Below are positions 1 through 8,035 of a DNA stretch of 8,514 bases, one piece after another. Both the position numbers and the translations under genes were made by a program. Source of the DNA: Sphingomonadales bacterium. Its GTDB lineage: Bacteria; Pseudomonadota; Alphaproteobacteria; Sphingomonadales; Sphingomonadaceae. Every line of letters starts with the position of its first letter. The stretch's first letter is position 1. Location: positions 1 to 8,514 of the forward strand of contig JAIVHR010000009.1 of NCBI GenBank assembly GCA_020200935.1. The letters run 5' to 3'. Below the pieces are notes generated by a model, which did no database searches, was not told the origin of the DNA, and saw nothing but the letters and a program-made list of their open reading frames with translations.

Positions 1-148
1 GATTGAGGTCGCTGAGCGGGGTCAGCGCGATCTCGCCCGCCGCCTGGCCGACGCGTTCGATCGTGTCGGGCCCGTCCTCGGCCTCCTGCGCGGCGAGCGG
101 CGCGGCGGCGCAGGTCAGCAGGAGGACAGCGAGCGAGAACTTTTGCAT
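1..148 (-). CDS. Exported protein of unknown function (N-terminal 49 residues only)
   Basis: The reading frame starts with ATG at 148 and runs off the left edge. The visible 49 residues open with a signal peptide: MQK, a hydrophobic run (FSLAVLLL), then an alanine-rich segment ending APLAA before QEAEDGPD, a plausible signal peptidase I site near residue 20. A cysteine at residue 13 (LLTC) does not fit a lipobox well, so a soluble periplasmic protein is likelier than a lipoprotein. The mature part begins acidic and continues ERVGQAAGEIALTPLSDLN. It lies 36 bases after the rodA stop on the same strand and is probably read from the same transcript. There is no strong Shine-Dalgarno before the ATG, and in-frame GTG codons lie a few codons upstream, so the start is likely but not certain. 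I cannot name a family or function from this fragment. Confidence 0.75.
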   Translation of the reverse strand, partial: MQKFSLAVLLLTCAAAPLAAQEAEDGPDTIERVGQAAGEIALTPLSDLN

Positions 149-184
149 GACGCCGGGATACACCAGCGGCACCGATTCCGGAAG

Positions 185-1303
185 CTATCGCCTGATCCGG
201 TTCTCGCGATCGAGGCTCATCAATATGCCGAGGCAGATCAGCACCGTCATCATCGCCGATCCGCCATAGGAGACGAGCGGCAGCGGGATGCCGACGACAG
301 GGGCGAGGCCCATCACCATCATCAGGTTGATCGCGACATAGAAGAATATTGTCACCGCCAGCCCCGAGGCGGCGAGCCTGCCGAAGTTGCTCGCCGAACG
401 CTGGCCGACGCGAAACCCCCAGCGGATCATCAGCGCGAAACCGAGGATCAGCAGCACGCCGCCCAACAGCCCGAACTCCTCGGCCATCGTCGCGAAGACG
501 AAGTCGGTATGGCCCTCGGGGAGGTAGGCGAGGTGGCTCTGGGTGCCTTCGAGATAGCCCTTGCCGAACAATCCGCCCGATCCGATCGCGATCTTCGACT
601 GGGTGATGTGATAGCCGGTGCCGAGCGGGTCGTTCTCGGGATTGAGGAAGGTCAGCACCCGGTTCTGCTGATATTCCTCGAGCAGGAACATGAAGGCGAC
701 CGGGACGAGAGCGGCGAGCGCGATCGCGGCGCCGATGAAATATCGCAAGGGGAGGCCGGCGAGGAACATCACCGAAAAGCCGCCGACCGCCAGCGCCACC
801 GTCGTGCCGAGATCGGGCTGGATGACGACCAGCGCGCAGGGCAGACCGATCAGCACCAGCGGCGGCCAGACCGCGATCAGCTTGCGCAATTCGCCGGCCG
901 GCAGGACGTGATAGAATTTCGCCAGCGCCAGAACCAGCACCGGCTTCATGATTTCGGAGGGCTGGATATTGATCGGGCCGAGGCTCAGCCAGCGCTGGCT
1001 GCCGCCGCGCAGCGCGCCCAGCGCCTCGACGCCGACCAGCCCGATCAAGGTCGCGACGAAGGCCGGCCAGGCGAGAAACTGCCAATGTTTCTCGCGCAGC
1101 CGCGACAGGAACAGCGCCATCAGCAGGAAGATCGTGAAGCGCAGCGCATGGTTGCCGGCCCAGGGCTCGACGCTGCCGCCGGCCGCCGAATAGAGCACGG
1201 CGAGGCCGAGCCCGCCGATCGCCAGCACCAGCAGGATCGGCCCCCAGGGAAGTTCGGCGAGCGGGCGCGGGACGACCGAATCGTGGCTGCCGATGATCGT
1301 CAT
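185..1303 (-). CDS. rodA: RodA, SEDS-family peptidoglycan glycosyltransferase of the elongasome
   Basis: RodA is the inner-membrane polymerase that joins lipid II into glycan strands for side-wall growth, working with PBP2. The 372-residue product has the usual RodA length and many membrane helices (for example residues 21-41, 54-66, 80-95, 147-161, 169-183, 190-207, 278-295, 313-335). SEDS signatures are present: GSQRWL (101-106) followed by QPSEIMK (114-120), QPDLGT (162-167), the extracellular PEGHTDF loop (262-268) and PLPLVSYGGSA (340-350). By family knowledge, Asp267 in the HTDF motif should correspond to the aspartate essential for polymerase activity, and Lys120 to its conserved basic partner; this alignment was made by eye. 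The tail is short and basic (ENRIRR). The ATG overlaps the TGA of mrdA by 4 bases. A GAGGG run lies about 12 bases before the ATG, rather far for a ribosome site, so coupling to mrdA translation is likely. Confidence 0.97.
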   Translation of the reverse strand: MTIIGSHDSVVPRPLAELPWGPILLVLAIGGLGLAVLYSAAGGSVEPWAGNHALRFTIFLLMALFLSRLREKHWQFLAWPAFVATLIGLVGVEALGALRGGSQRWLSLGPINIQPSEIMKPVLVLALAKFYHVLPAGELRKLIAVWPPLVLIGLPCALVVIQPDLGTTVALAVGGFSVMFLAGLPLRYFIGAAIALAALVPVAFMFLLEEYQQNRVLTFLNPENDPLGTGYHITQSKIAIGSGGLFGKGYLEGTQSHLAYLPEGHTDFVFATMAEEFGLLGGVLLILGFALMIRWGFRVGQRSASNFGRLAASGLAVTIFFYVAINLMMVMGLAPVVGIPLPLVSYGGSAMMTVLICLGILMSLDRENRIRR

Positions 1304-3288
1304 GCGGGCGGGTTTCCCTCGCCCTGGCTTTCGCCATTCTCCCCGCCGGCTTGCTCGGCCGGAGGCGGGGAGACATCGGGCAGGCTGGGCAGCGGCGGCA
1401 GGTCATGGGCGGCGCGCCAGACCGCTTCTTCGCGGGCCATGCGCCGGCGGATATCGCCGCCCCAGCCTTCCTCGAGCGCGGCGAGCTTCTCGACCGCCTG
1501 ATCGCGATCGAACAGATAGAGCAGCGAATCGCTGGCCACCGGCGAGGCGGCGCGGCCGCCCGACATGCCGTGCTCGACGACCACGGCGCAGGCATAGCGC
1601 GGCTGTTCGACCGGCGCGAAACAGACGAACAGCCCGTGGTCGCGATACTTCCAGGGCACGCCCATGCCGCCGCGCCCCGAGGAGAGGTTGACGACCTGCG
1701 CGGTGCCGGTCTTGCCGCCGAGCCGGATGTCGTCGAGCGGCAGACGGGCGCGCGGCGCGGTGCCGGCGCCGTTGACGACCTCGTCCATGCCGGCCCGGAT
1801 CAGCTCGATATGGGCGGGATCGATACCGGGCACCGGCGGCGGCGGCACGGCCTCGCGCACCAGCCGCGGCAGCACCGTCCGGCCCGAGGCGATCCGCGCC
1901 GACATCACCGCGAGCTGCAGCGGGGTGGTCAGCAGATAACCCTGGCCGATCGCGGTGTTGAGCGTGTCGGCATCGGTCCATTCGCGATTGTGGCGGCGGA
2001 CCACCCAGCGGCTGTCGGGCACGGTGCCGTAATTCTGGTTGGGAACCGGCAGCGGATATTCCTCGCCGAGGCCCATCGCGCGCGAGACCTCGGCGATCGC
2101 ATCGATGCCGACCCGCCGGGCCATGGTGTAGAAATAGGTGTTACAGCTGCGCGCGATCGCGGTGTGGAGGTTCATCGTGCCGTGGCGGCCGAGGCAGCGG
2201 AAGAAGCGGTTGCCGAGCCGGTAGCCGCCCGGGCAGAAGACGGTCTCCGCCGGATCGACGCCGTTGGCGAGCGCGGCAAGGCCGGTCATCGGCTTGAAGG
2301 TCGAGCCCGGCGGATACATGCCGAGCAAAGATTTGTTGCGCAAAGGCACACGCTCGTCGGCCGACAGCATGTTCCATTCGGCATGGCTGATACCGTCGGA
2401 AAAGCTGTTCGGATCGAAGCTCGGCATCGATGGCATCGCCAGCACGTCACCGGTGCGGCAATCGAGCACCACACACGCGCCCGATTCATCGCCGAGCCTG
2501 CGCGCGGCGAATTCCTGCAAGCCCGCATCGATGGTCAGCCGGACGGTCTCGCCGGGATGGTCCTCGCGGGTTTCGAGCTCGCGCACCAGATCGCCGCGCG
2601 CGGTGACCTCGGCGCGGCGGGCGCCGGGCTCGCCGCGCAGCGCCGGCTCCAAAGTCTTTTCGAGCCCGTCCTTGCCGACCTGGAAGCCCGGAAAGAGAAA
2701 CAGCGGGTTCTTGCCCGAAGCCAGATATTCCTCGCGGTTGGGCGTGCCGACATAGCCGGCGAGATGCCCGACGGCGGCGCCGGTGGGATAATAACGCGCG
2801 AAGCCCTGGAGCGGCGACACGCCGGGCAGTTCGGGCAATCGGACATTGACCGCGGCGAACTGCTCCCATTCGAGCCCCGCCGCGACCTGGACCGGCTGGT
2901 AGCCCGATGCGGCGTCGAGATCCTCGCGGATGCGCGTCACCTCCTCCTCGGACAGATCGAGCAGATCGGTTAGCGCGGCGATCACCCGGTCGGGCTCGCG
3001 CAGCTGATCGGGGATCAGGTCGACGCGGAAATCGGAGCGGTTCATCGCCAGCGGCTGGCCCGACCGGTCGACGATCCAGCCGCGCCGCGGCGGGATCAGG
3101 CTCAATTGGACGCGGTTCGATTCGGCCAGCAGCTGCCACTGCTCATTCTCGGCGATCGCGATCCAGCCCATCCGCGCGGCGAGCAGCCCGGCGATGCCGA
3201 GCTGCGCGCCGTTGAGCAGCATCGATCGCCGCGTAAACATCATCTTGCGCATATTCTCGCTGATCGACATCGGCCCGGTGAGCTTCAA
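1300..3288 (-). CDS. mrdA: Penicillin-binding protein 2 (MrdA), elongasome transpeptidase
   Basis: This class B PBP crosslinks side-wall peptidoglycan in the periplasm as the partner of RodA. The 662 residues comprise a short cytoplasmic N-terminus, one membrane anchor (about 22-46), the dimerisation/pedestal region beginning with PPRRGWIVDRSGQPLA (66-81), and the transpeptidase domain (about 255-595). All three catalytic motifs are intact: STFK (329-332, nucleophile Ser329), SCN (381-383) and KTGT (526-529). The start is TTG at 3288, overlapping the mreD TGA as TTGA. A perfect GGAGG lies 8 bases before it, whereas the next candidate, ATG at 3270, has no ribosome site at proper spacing. After the fold ends near 600 there is a charged helix-like stretch and then a Pro/Glu/Gly-rich tail (about 630-662) that looks disordered; this extension is the one unusual element. 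Its coding lies between mreD and rodA with 4-base overlaps on both sides. Confidence 0.97.
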   Translation of the reverse strand: MKLTGPMSISENMRKMMFTRRSMLLNGAQLGIAGLLAARMGWIAIAENEQWQLLAESNRVQLSLIPPRRGWIVDRSGQPLAMNRSDFRVDLIPDQLREPDRVIAALTDLLDLSEEEVTRIREDLDAASGYQPVQVAAGLEWEQFAAVNVRLPELPGVSPLQGFARYYPTGAAVGHLAGYVGTPNREEYLASGKNPLFLFPGFQVGKDGLEKTLEPALRGEPGARRAEVTARGDLVRELETREDHPGETVRLTIDAGLQEFAARRLGDESGACVVLDCRTGDVLAMPSMPSFDPNSFSDGISHAEWNMLSADERVPLRNKSLLGMYPPGSTFKPMTGLAALANGVDPAETVFCPGGYRLGNRFFRCLGRHGTMNLHTAIARSCNTYFYTMARRVGIDAIAEVSRAMGLGEEYPLPVPNQNYGTVPDSRWVVRRHNREWTDADTLNTAIGQGYLLTTPLQLAVMSARIASGRTVLPRLVREAVPPPPVPGIDPAHIELIRAGMDEVVNGAGTAPRARLPLDDIRLGGKTGTAQVVNLSSGRGGMGVPWKYRDHGLFVCFAPVEQPRYACAVVVEHGMSGGRAASPVASDSLLYLFDRDQAVEKLAALEEGWGGDIRRRMAREEAVWRAAHDLPPLPSLPDVSPPPAEQAGGENGESQGEGNPPA

Positions 3289-3800
3289 AGCGACAGCCTC
3301 CAGCTATCGAGCAGCGCACAGAAGCGCAGCAGCAGCGGCACGAGCAGTATCGAGACGAGGATTTGCGGCAGCAGCGGCGCGATCAGCCAGCCGCCGCCGG
3401 CGAACGCGGACAGGGCCATGGTCAGCACGATATAGAGCGTCAGCACCGCGGTCGCCACCATCCAGTCGAGCCAATAATCGCGCCACATCGCGCGGTTGTC
3501 GGCGAGGTCGAAGGCGAGCAGGGTCGCGGTCCAGAGCAGCATGCCGCTGCCGATCGCATTGCCCGACATCAGATCGTCGAACAACCCGAGCGGCAATCCG
3601 GCCCACAGCGGCCAGATCTGCGGACGCAGAAAGCGCCAGCCGAGAAAGATCATGAAGCCCAGCGGCGGCAGGATCGGCGCCTGGGCGATCAGCGGTACGA
3701 GACTGACCAAGGATCCGGCGATCACGCTCGCCGCCGGGATCAGGCTCAGCCGCGCGCGCATCGCGGTGATATTCTCGTCGAGGCCGTGGAGCCGGCTCAT
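3285..3800 (-). CDS. mreD: MreD, integral membrane elongasome protein
   Basis: MreD is a small polytopic inner-membrane protein that bridges MreC and MreB to the RodA-PBP2 synthase. The 171-residue product is close to the family's usual size and is almost entirely hydrophobic, with about five or six membrane segments (roughly 19-40, 44-57, 62-75, 85-99, 112-135, 142-163). The stretch GLPLGLFDDLMSGNAIGSG (68-86), followed by LLWTATLLAFDLAD, is typical of MreD, where an acidic loop follows a Gly/Leu helix. The frame stays open upstream to 4475, but that extension is antisense-like Arg/Ala-rich sequence lying over mreC. The ATG at 3800, with AGAGG 7 bases before it and its A overlapping the mreC TGA (ATGA), is clearly the real start. 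The gene ends in a TTGA overlap with mrdA, and its last codons contain the mrdA ribosome site. Confidence 0.95.
   Translation of the reverse strand: MSRLHGLDENITAMRARLSLIPAASVIAGSLVSLVPLIAQAPILPPLGFMIFLGWRFLRPQIWPLWAGLPLGLFDDLMSGNAIGSGMLLWTATLLAFDLADNRAMWRDYWLDWMVATAVLTLYIVLTMALSAFAGGGWLIAPLLPQILVSILLVPLLLRFCALLDSWRLSL
3297..3301 (-). promoter_or_regulatory. Shine-Dalgarno site that fixes the TTG start of mrdA
   Basis: The minus strand reads GGAGG here, inside the last codons of mreD, with an 8-base spacer to the TTG at 3288. It is the best ribosome site in the cluster and is the reason for choosing TTG over the in-frame ATG at 3270, from which it would be 26 bases away. Confidence 0.75.
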
Positions 3801-4717
3801 TCCCCGGCCTCTTCGAGGGCATCGGCCAACGGACCTTCGGGTACCACGGGGGAAGGGCCGACCGATTCGTCGTCGGGGGGCTCGAAGGCCGGCTGAACCA
3901 TCGCGAAATCGAGCGCCGCCGGATCGGCGAGCGGGCGGGCGCGGGCGCTGTCGCCGAAGGAGCGGACGATCACCGCGACCGGGATATTGGGCGGGTAGAT
4001 GCCGCCGGTGCCGCTGGTCACCAGCAGATCGCCGCGGCGGAAGGAATCGCGGCCCGCCTCGAGCGAGCGGACCTCGATCTCGCCGTCGCCGCGGCCGCTG
4101 GTGAAGGCCGGCGTGCCGTCTCGGGTCAGCTTGACCGGGACGATGTTCGACCGGTCGGTGAGCAGCAGCACGCGCGCCGCGTTGCGGCCGGAATCGAGAA
4201 TCCGGCCGACCAGGCCGTCGGCGGCGCGCACCGGCTGGCCGGGCAGCACGCCCTGATTGCGCCCGGCGAAGATCGTCGCCAGCCGGCGCGGACTGGTGAG
4301 GCTCGAATTGACGAGGCGCGCGGTGGCGATGACCTCGATGTCTCCCTCGATGAGATTGACCAGCCGCCGCAGCCGGCGATTTTCGAGTTGGGTCGCGCGC
4401 GCCTCGACGATCCGGCGGCGCGCTTCGGCGAGTTCCTGCTTGAGCTCGGCATTCTGCCGCCCGGCATTCCACCAATTGCCGATATAATCGTCGATCCGCC
4501 CGCCTTCCTGAACCGCGCCGCGGCCGGCGCCCGATACCGGCGCCGTGACGTCGCTGACCGCGCCGCGGATCGCGGCGAAGCCCTGCGGATCGACGACCGC
4601 GATGAGGATCAGCCCGAAACCGATCAGCGCGCCGGTGACCGCGGCGACATAGCCGGCGAATATGCCGAAGCGCGCGCGGCGGGAAAATCCGAGGCGCTTC
4701 GATTCGCTAGAGGTCAT
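3797..4717 (-). CDS. mreC: MreC, periplasmic elongasome scaffold
   Basis: MreC spans the inner membrane once and binds PBP2 in the periplasm, switching the synthase to its active state. The 306 residues run as follows: a basic cytoplasmic N-terminus (1-16), a membrane helix (about 17-42), a linker, a coiled coil rich in Glu/Arg/Leu (about 85-122), then the two beta-barrel domains. Characteristic pieces are GLVGRILDSG (168-177), VLLLTDRSNIVPV (183-195) and GDLLVTSGTGGIYPPNIPV (229-247), followed by LADPAALDFAMVQ (263-275). Residues 276-306 form a Pro/Glu/Asp-rich tail beyond the core fold, probably disordered. The ATG at 4717 gives a standard N-terminus, though only a weak GGAA sits 8 bases upstream. 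It is separated from mreB by 241 bases with a palindromic element, and it overlaps mreD by 4 bases. It may therefore have its own promoter, but I could not identify a convincing -35/-10 pair. Confidence 0.96.
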   Translation of the reverse strand: MTSSESKRLGFSRRARFGIFAGYVAAVTGALIGFGLILIAVVDPQGFAAIRGAVSDVTAPVSGAGRGAVQEGGRIDDYIGNWWNAGRQNAELKQELAEARRRIVEARATQLENRRLRRLVNLIEGDIEVIATARLVNSSLTSPRRLATIFAGRNQGVLPGQPVRAADGLVGRILDSGRNAARVLLLTDRSNIVPVKLTRDGTPAFTSGRGDGEIEVRSLEAGRDSFRRGDLLVTSGTGGIYPPNIPVAVIVRSFGDSARARPLADPAALDFAMVQPAFEPPDDESVGPSPVVPEGPLADALEEAGE

Positions 4718-4748
4718 GAAAGCAATTCCGATTCTGGATTCGGCTGTC

Positions 4749-4769
4749 CCGCTATTGAACCACTAGCGG
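4749..4769. repeat. Small inverted repeat upstream of mreC
   Basis: A perfect 6-base inverted repeat, CCGCTA at 4749-4754 and TAGCGG at 4764-4769, flanks a 9-base loop. It lies 32 bases upstream of the mreC ATG (minus strand). It could be an operator half-site pair or a leader hairpin. A 6-base match is short enough to occur by chance, so it is recorded only as a visible structure. Confidence 0.35.
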
Positions 4770-4789
4770 CCGTTCGATGGAAAGGGAAT

Positions 4790-4873
4790 CGTCACCCCGG
4801 ACCTGATCCGGGGTCCAGAGCGGCAAGCGCTGTCGCTTGGGACTCTGGATGCCGGATCAAGTCCGGCATGACG
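4790..4873. repeat. Nested palindromic element (REP/BIME-like) between mreB and mreC
   Basis: Two 31-base arms (4790-4820 and 4843-4873) are inverted copies matching at 26 of 31 positions. Each arm is itself a perfect hairpin: ACCCCGGA/TCCGGGGT with a 5-base loop (4794-4814) on the left, and ATGCCGGA/TCCGGCAT with a 5-base loop (4849-4869) on the right. The spacer holds a third hairpin, CAAGCG-CTGT-CGCTTG (4824-4839), flanked by CCAGAG/CTCTGG, which closes the outer stem. The element carries no coding sequence. The core CCGGACTTGATCCGG is familiar as an intergenic repeat in alphaproteobacterial genomes (family knowledge, not searched here). It may act as an attenuator, an mRNA stabiliser at the 3' end of the mreB transcript, or simply be a non-autonomous mobile repeat. 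Confidence 0.85.
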
Positions 4874-4924
4874 GTGTTTCAACCGAACTCCAGCCTGTCA
4901 GCCGAATATGTCTTCTCAATGCTC

Positions 4925-4948
4925 GGGGCCGAGGGTGATTCTCGCCCC
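4925..4948 (-). terminator. Terminator-like hairpin after mreB, lacking a U-tract
   Basis: On the minus strand the sequence after the mreB stop can fold as GGGGCGAG, a 7-base loop, then CTCGGCCCC: an 8-pair stem with one bulged G, starting about 10 bases beyond the TAG. No run of T follows, so it is not a standard intrinsic terminator. It could mark a 3' end or a pause site, leaving reduced read-through into mreC. Confidence 0.35.
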
Positions 4949-4958
4949 CATATGCGCG

Positions 4959-6245
<1,287 letters not shown>

Positions 6246-8018
6246 ATGCCGATCCGCCGCCTGCCCGCCCATCTGGTCAACCGCATCGCCGCCGGCGAGG
6301 TGGTCGAGCGGCCGGCGAGCGCGCTCAAGGAGCTGGTCGAGAATGCAATCGATGCCGGGGCCGGGCGGATCGTCATCCGGCTGACCGAGGGCGGGATCGA
6401 TCGGATCGAGGTGATCGACGACGGCTGCGGCATGACCCGCGACGAGATGGCGCTGGCGCTCGAACGCCATGCCACCTCCAAGCTGCCCGACGAGAATATC
6501 GAGTGTGTCGAGACATTGGGTTTCCGCGGCGAGGCGCTGCCCTCGATCGCCAGCGTGGCGCGGCTGACGCTCGAAAGTCGGGTGAGGGGTGACGAAGGCT
6601 GGCAGCGGATCGTCGATAATGGCGATCTGGTCGAGGAGGGGCCGGCGGCGCTCCCGCCGGGGACGCGCGTGGTCGTCGACGGGCTGTTCGCCAAAGTGCC
6701 CGCGCGGCGCAAATTCCTGCGCACGCCGCGCTCGGAATATGCCGCGGCTGCCGATATCGTCCGCCGGCTGGCGATGGCGCGGCCCGATATCGGCTTCACG
6801 CTCGAACATAACAGCCGCAAGACGATCGCCGTCCAGCCCGGCGAGGATCGCTCGGACCGGGTCGCCGCGCTGACCAGCCGCGAGCTTGCCGACAACAGCA
6901 TGGCCGTCGAATATGATCGCGAGGGCGTCCGGCTCGAAGGCGTGGCCAGCCTGCCGACCTTCAACCGCGGCGTCGCCGACCATCAATATCTGTTCGTCAA
7001 CGGCAGGCCGGTCAAGGACCGGCTGCTGATCGGCGCGGTGCGCGGCGCCTATCAGGATCTGCTGGCGCGAGACCGGCATCCGGTGCTGGCTTTGTTCCTG
7101 ACCGTCCCGTCCGGCGAGGTCGACGTCAACGTCCACCCGGCCAAGACCGAGGTGCGCTTCCGCAATCCCGGCAATATCCGCGGGCTGATCGTCGGCGGGC
7201 TGCGCCATGCGCTCGACGGTGCCGGCTTCCGCAGCGTCCAGCGGCCCTCGGCCGGCGCGCTCGGCAACTGGCGGACCGAACCGGTCGGCGCCGGGGCAAC
7301 AGTGCCCCAGCGGCCCAACTATTCCTTCCCGCCCGCATCGCCGGGCCAGGCGAGCGTCTGGCAGCAGGCCGAGACCTATATGGCGGCGCCGCGGGGCCGC
7401 GGCGAGGAGGGCGCGCCGGCCGAGGCGCCGCCGGCCGACTATCCGCTCGGCATCGCGCGCGGCCAGATCGACAAGACCTATATCGTCGCCGAGGCCGAGG
7501 ACGGGCTGGTCATCGTCGATCAGCATGCCGCGCATGAACGGCTGGTGCTCGAACGGATGAACCGGGCGCTCGCCGACGGGCGGGTGGCGAGCCAGGGGCT
7601 GCTCGCCCCCGATGTCGTCGAGCTCGACGAGGCGGCCTGCGACGCGCTCGAAGATCGTAGCGCGGAACTGGCCGAGCTCGGGCTCGAGATCGAGCGTTTC
7701 GGCCCCGAGGCGATCCTCGTCCGCTCGGTCCCCGCCTTGCTCGGCAATGGCGACGTCAAGGGGCTGGTCACCGATCTCGCCGACGAGATCGCCGCCTATG
7801 ATCAGGCGCTGAGCCTCAAGGAAAAGCTAGATCACGTCGCCGCGACGATGGCCTGCCACGGATCGGTGCGCGCCGGCCGGATGCTTTCGATCGCCGAGAT
7901 GAACGCATTGCTGCGCGAAATGGAGACGACGCCGCATTCGGGCCAGTGCAATCACGGCCGCCCGACCTGGGTCAAGCTCGGCCATGGCGACATCGAGAAG
8001 CTGTTCGGGCGGAAGTGA
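6246..8018 (+). CDS. mutL: MutL, mismatch-repair ATPase with endonuclease domain
   Basis: MutL couples mismatch recognition by MutS to strand incision and removal. The 590 residues carry an N-terminal GHKL ATPase (about 1-330): the ELVENAIDAGA motif with Glu29 and Asn33, DDGCG (58-62), ATSK (76-79), GFRGEAL (92-98), VNGRPV (251-256) and VNVHPAK (294-300). A Pro/Ala/Gly-rich linker (about 332-398) leads to the C-terminal domain, which has the metal-dependent nuclease set: DQHAAHERLVLE (425-436, fitting DQHA-x2-E-x4-E), ACHGS (536-540), CNHGRP (568-573) and the final FGR (587-589). QGLLAP (450-455) fits the sliding-clamp-binding motif. This type nicks DNA itself and does not need MutH. The ATG at 6246 gives the classic MPIxxLP start; only a poorly spaced AAGG precedes it, and a GTG at 6237 is a possible alternative. 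The frame is open back to 6102 without recognisable protein. Confidence 0.97.
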   Translation: MPIRRLPAHLVNRIAAGEVVERPASALKELVENAIDAGAGRIVIRLTEGGIDRIEVIDDGCGMTRDEMALALERHATSKLPDENIECVETLGFRGEALPSIASVARLTLESRVRGDEGWQRIVDNGDLVEEGPAALPPGTRVVVDGLFAKVPARRKFLRTPRSEYAAAADIVRRLAMARPDIGFTLEHNSRKTIAVQPGEDRSDRVAALTSRELADNSMAVEYDREGVRLEGVASLPTFNRGVADHQYLFVNGRPVKDRLLIGAVRGAYQDLLARDRHPVLALFLTVPSGEVDVNVHPAKTEVRFRNPGNIRGLIVGGLRHALDGAGFRSVQRPSAGALGNWRTEPVGAGATVPQRPNYSFPPASPGQASVWQQAETYMAAPRGRGEEGAPAEAPPADYPLGIARGQIDKTYIVAEAEDGLVIVDQHAAHERLVLERMNRALADGRVASQGLLAPDVVELDEAACDALEDRSAELAELGLEIERFGPEAILVRSVPALLGNGDVKGLVTDLADEIAAYDQALSLKEKLDHVAATMACHGSVRAGRMLSIAEMNALLREMETTPHSGQCNHGRPTWVKLGHGDIEKLFGRK

Positions 8019-8024
8019 CGCGCT

Positions 8025-8028
8025 AGGA
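8025..8028 (+). promoter_or_regulatory. Ribosome-binding site of the gene after mutL
   Basis: AGGA lies 7 bases before the ATG at 8036. It supports that start over the ATG at 8028, which reaches a TGA after five codons. Its position in the 17-base gap after the mutL stop suggests the two genes share a transcript. Confidence 0.6.
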
Positions 8029-8035
8029 TGGCCCG

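Noticed and set aside
143..1501. 452-codon open frame on the plus strand antisense to rodA and mrdA
   Set aside because: Its product is dominated by Asp, Glu, Arg, Gln and His without any fold or motif, the typical shadow of a GC-rich gene; rodA on the other strand has all SEDS motifs.
1351..2973. 540-codon open frame on the plus strand antisense to mrdA
   Set aside because: Low-complexity Arg/Ala/Gly/Asp composition, no recognisable domain, and it lies over a fully intact PBP2.
3801..4475. Upstream extension of the mreD frame to a 396-codon reading frame
   Set aside because: The added sequence is an Arg/Pro-rich shift of mreC; the ATG at 3800 with its ATGA overlap is the real start.
4790..4873. 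Palindromic element read as an intrinsic terminator
   Set aside because: The hairpins are strong, but no U-tract follows on either strand, and the covarying double-hairpin design fits a REP-type repeat better.
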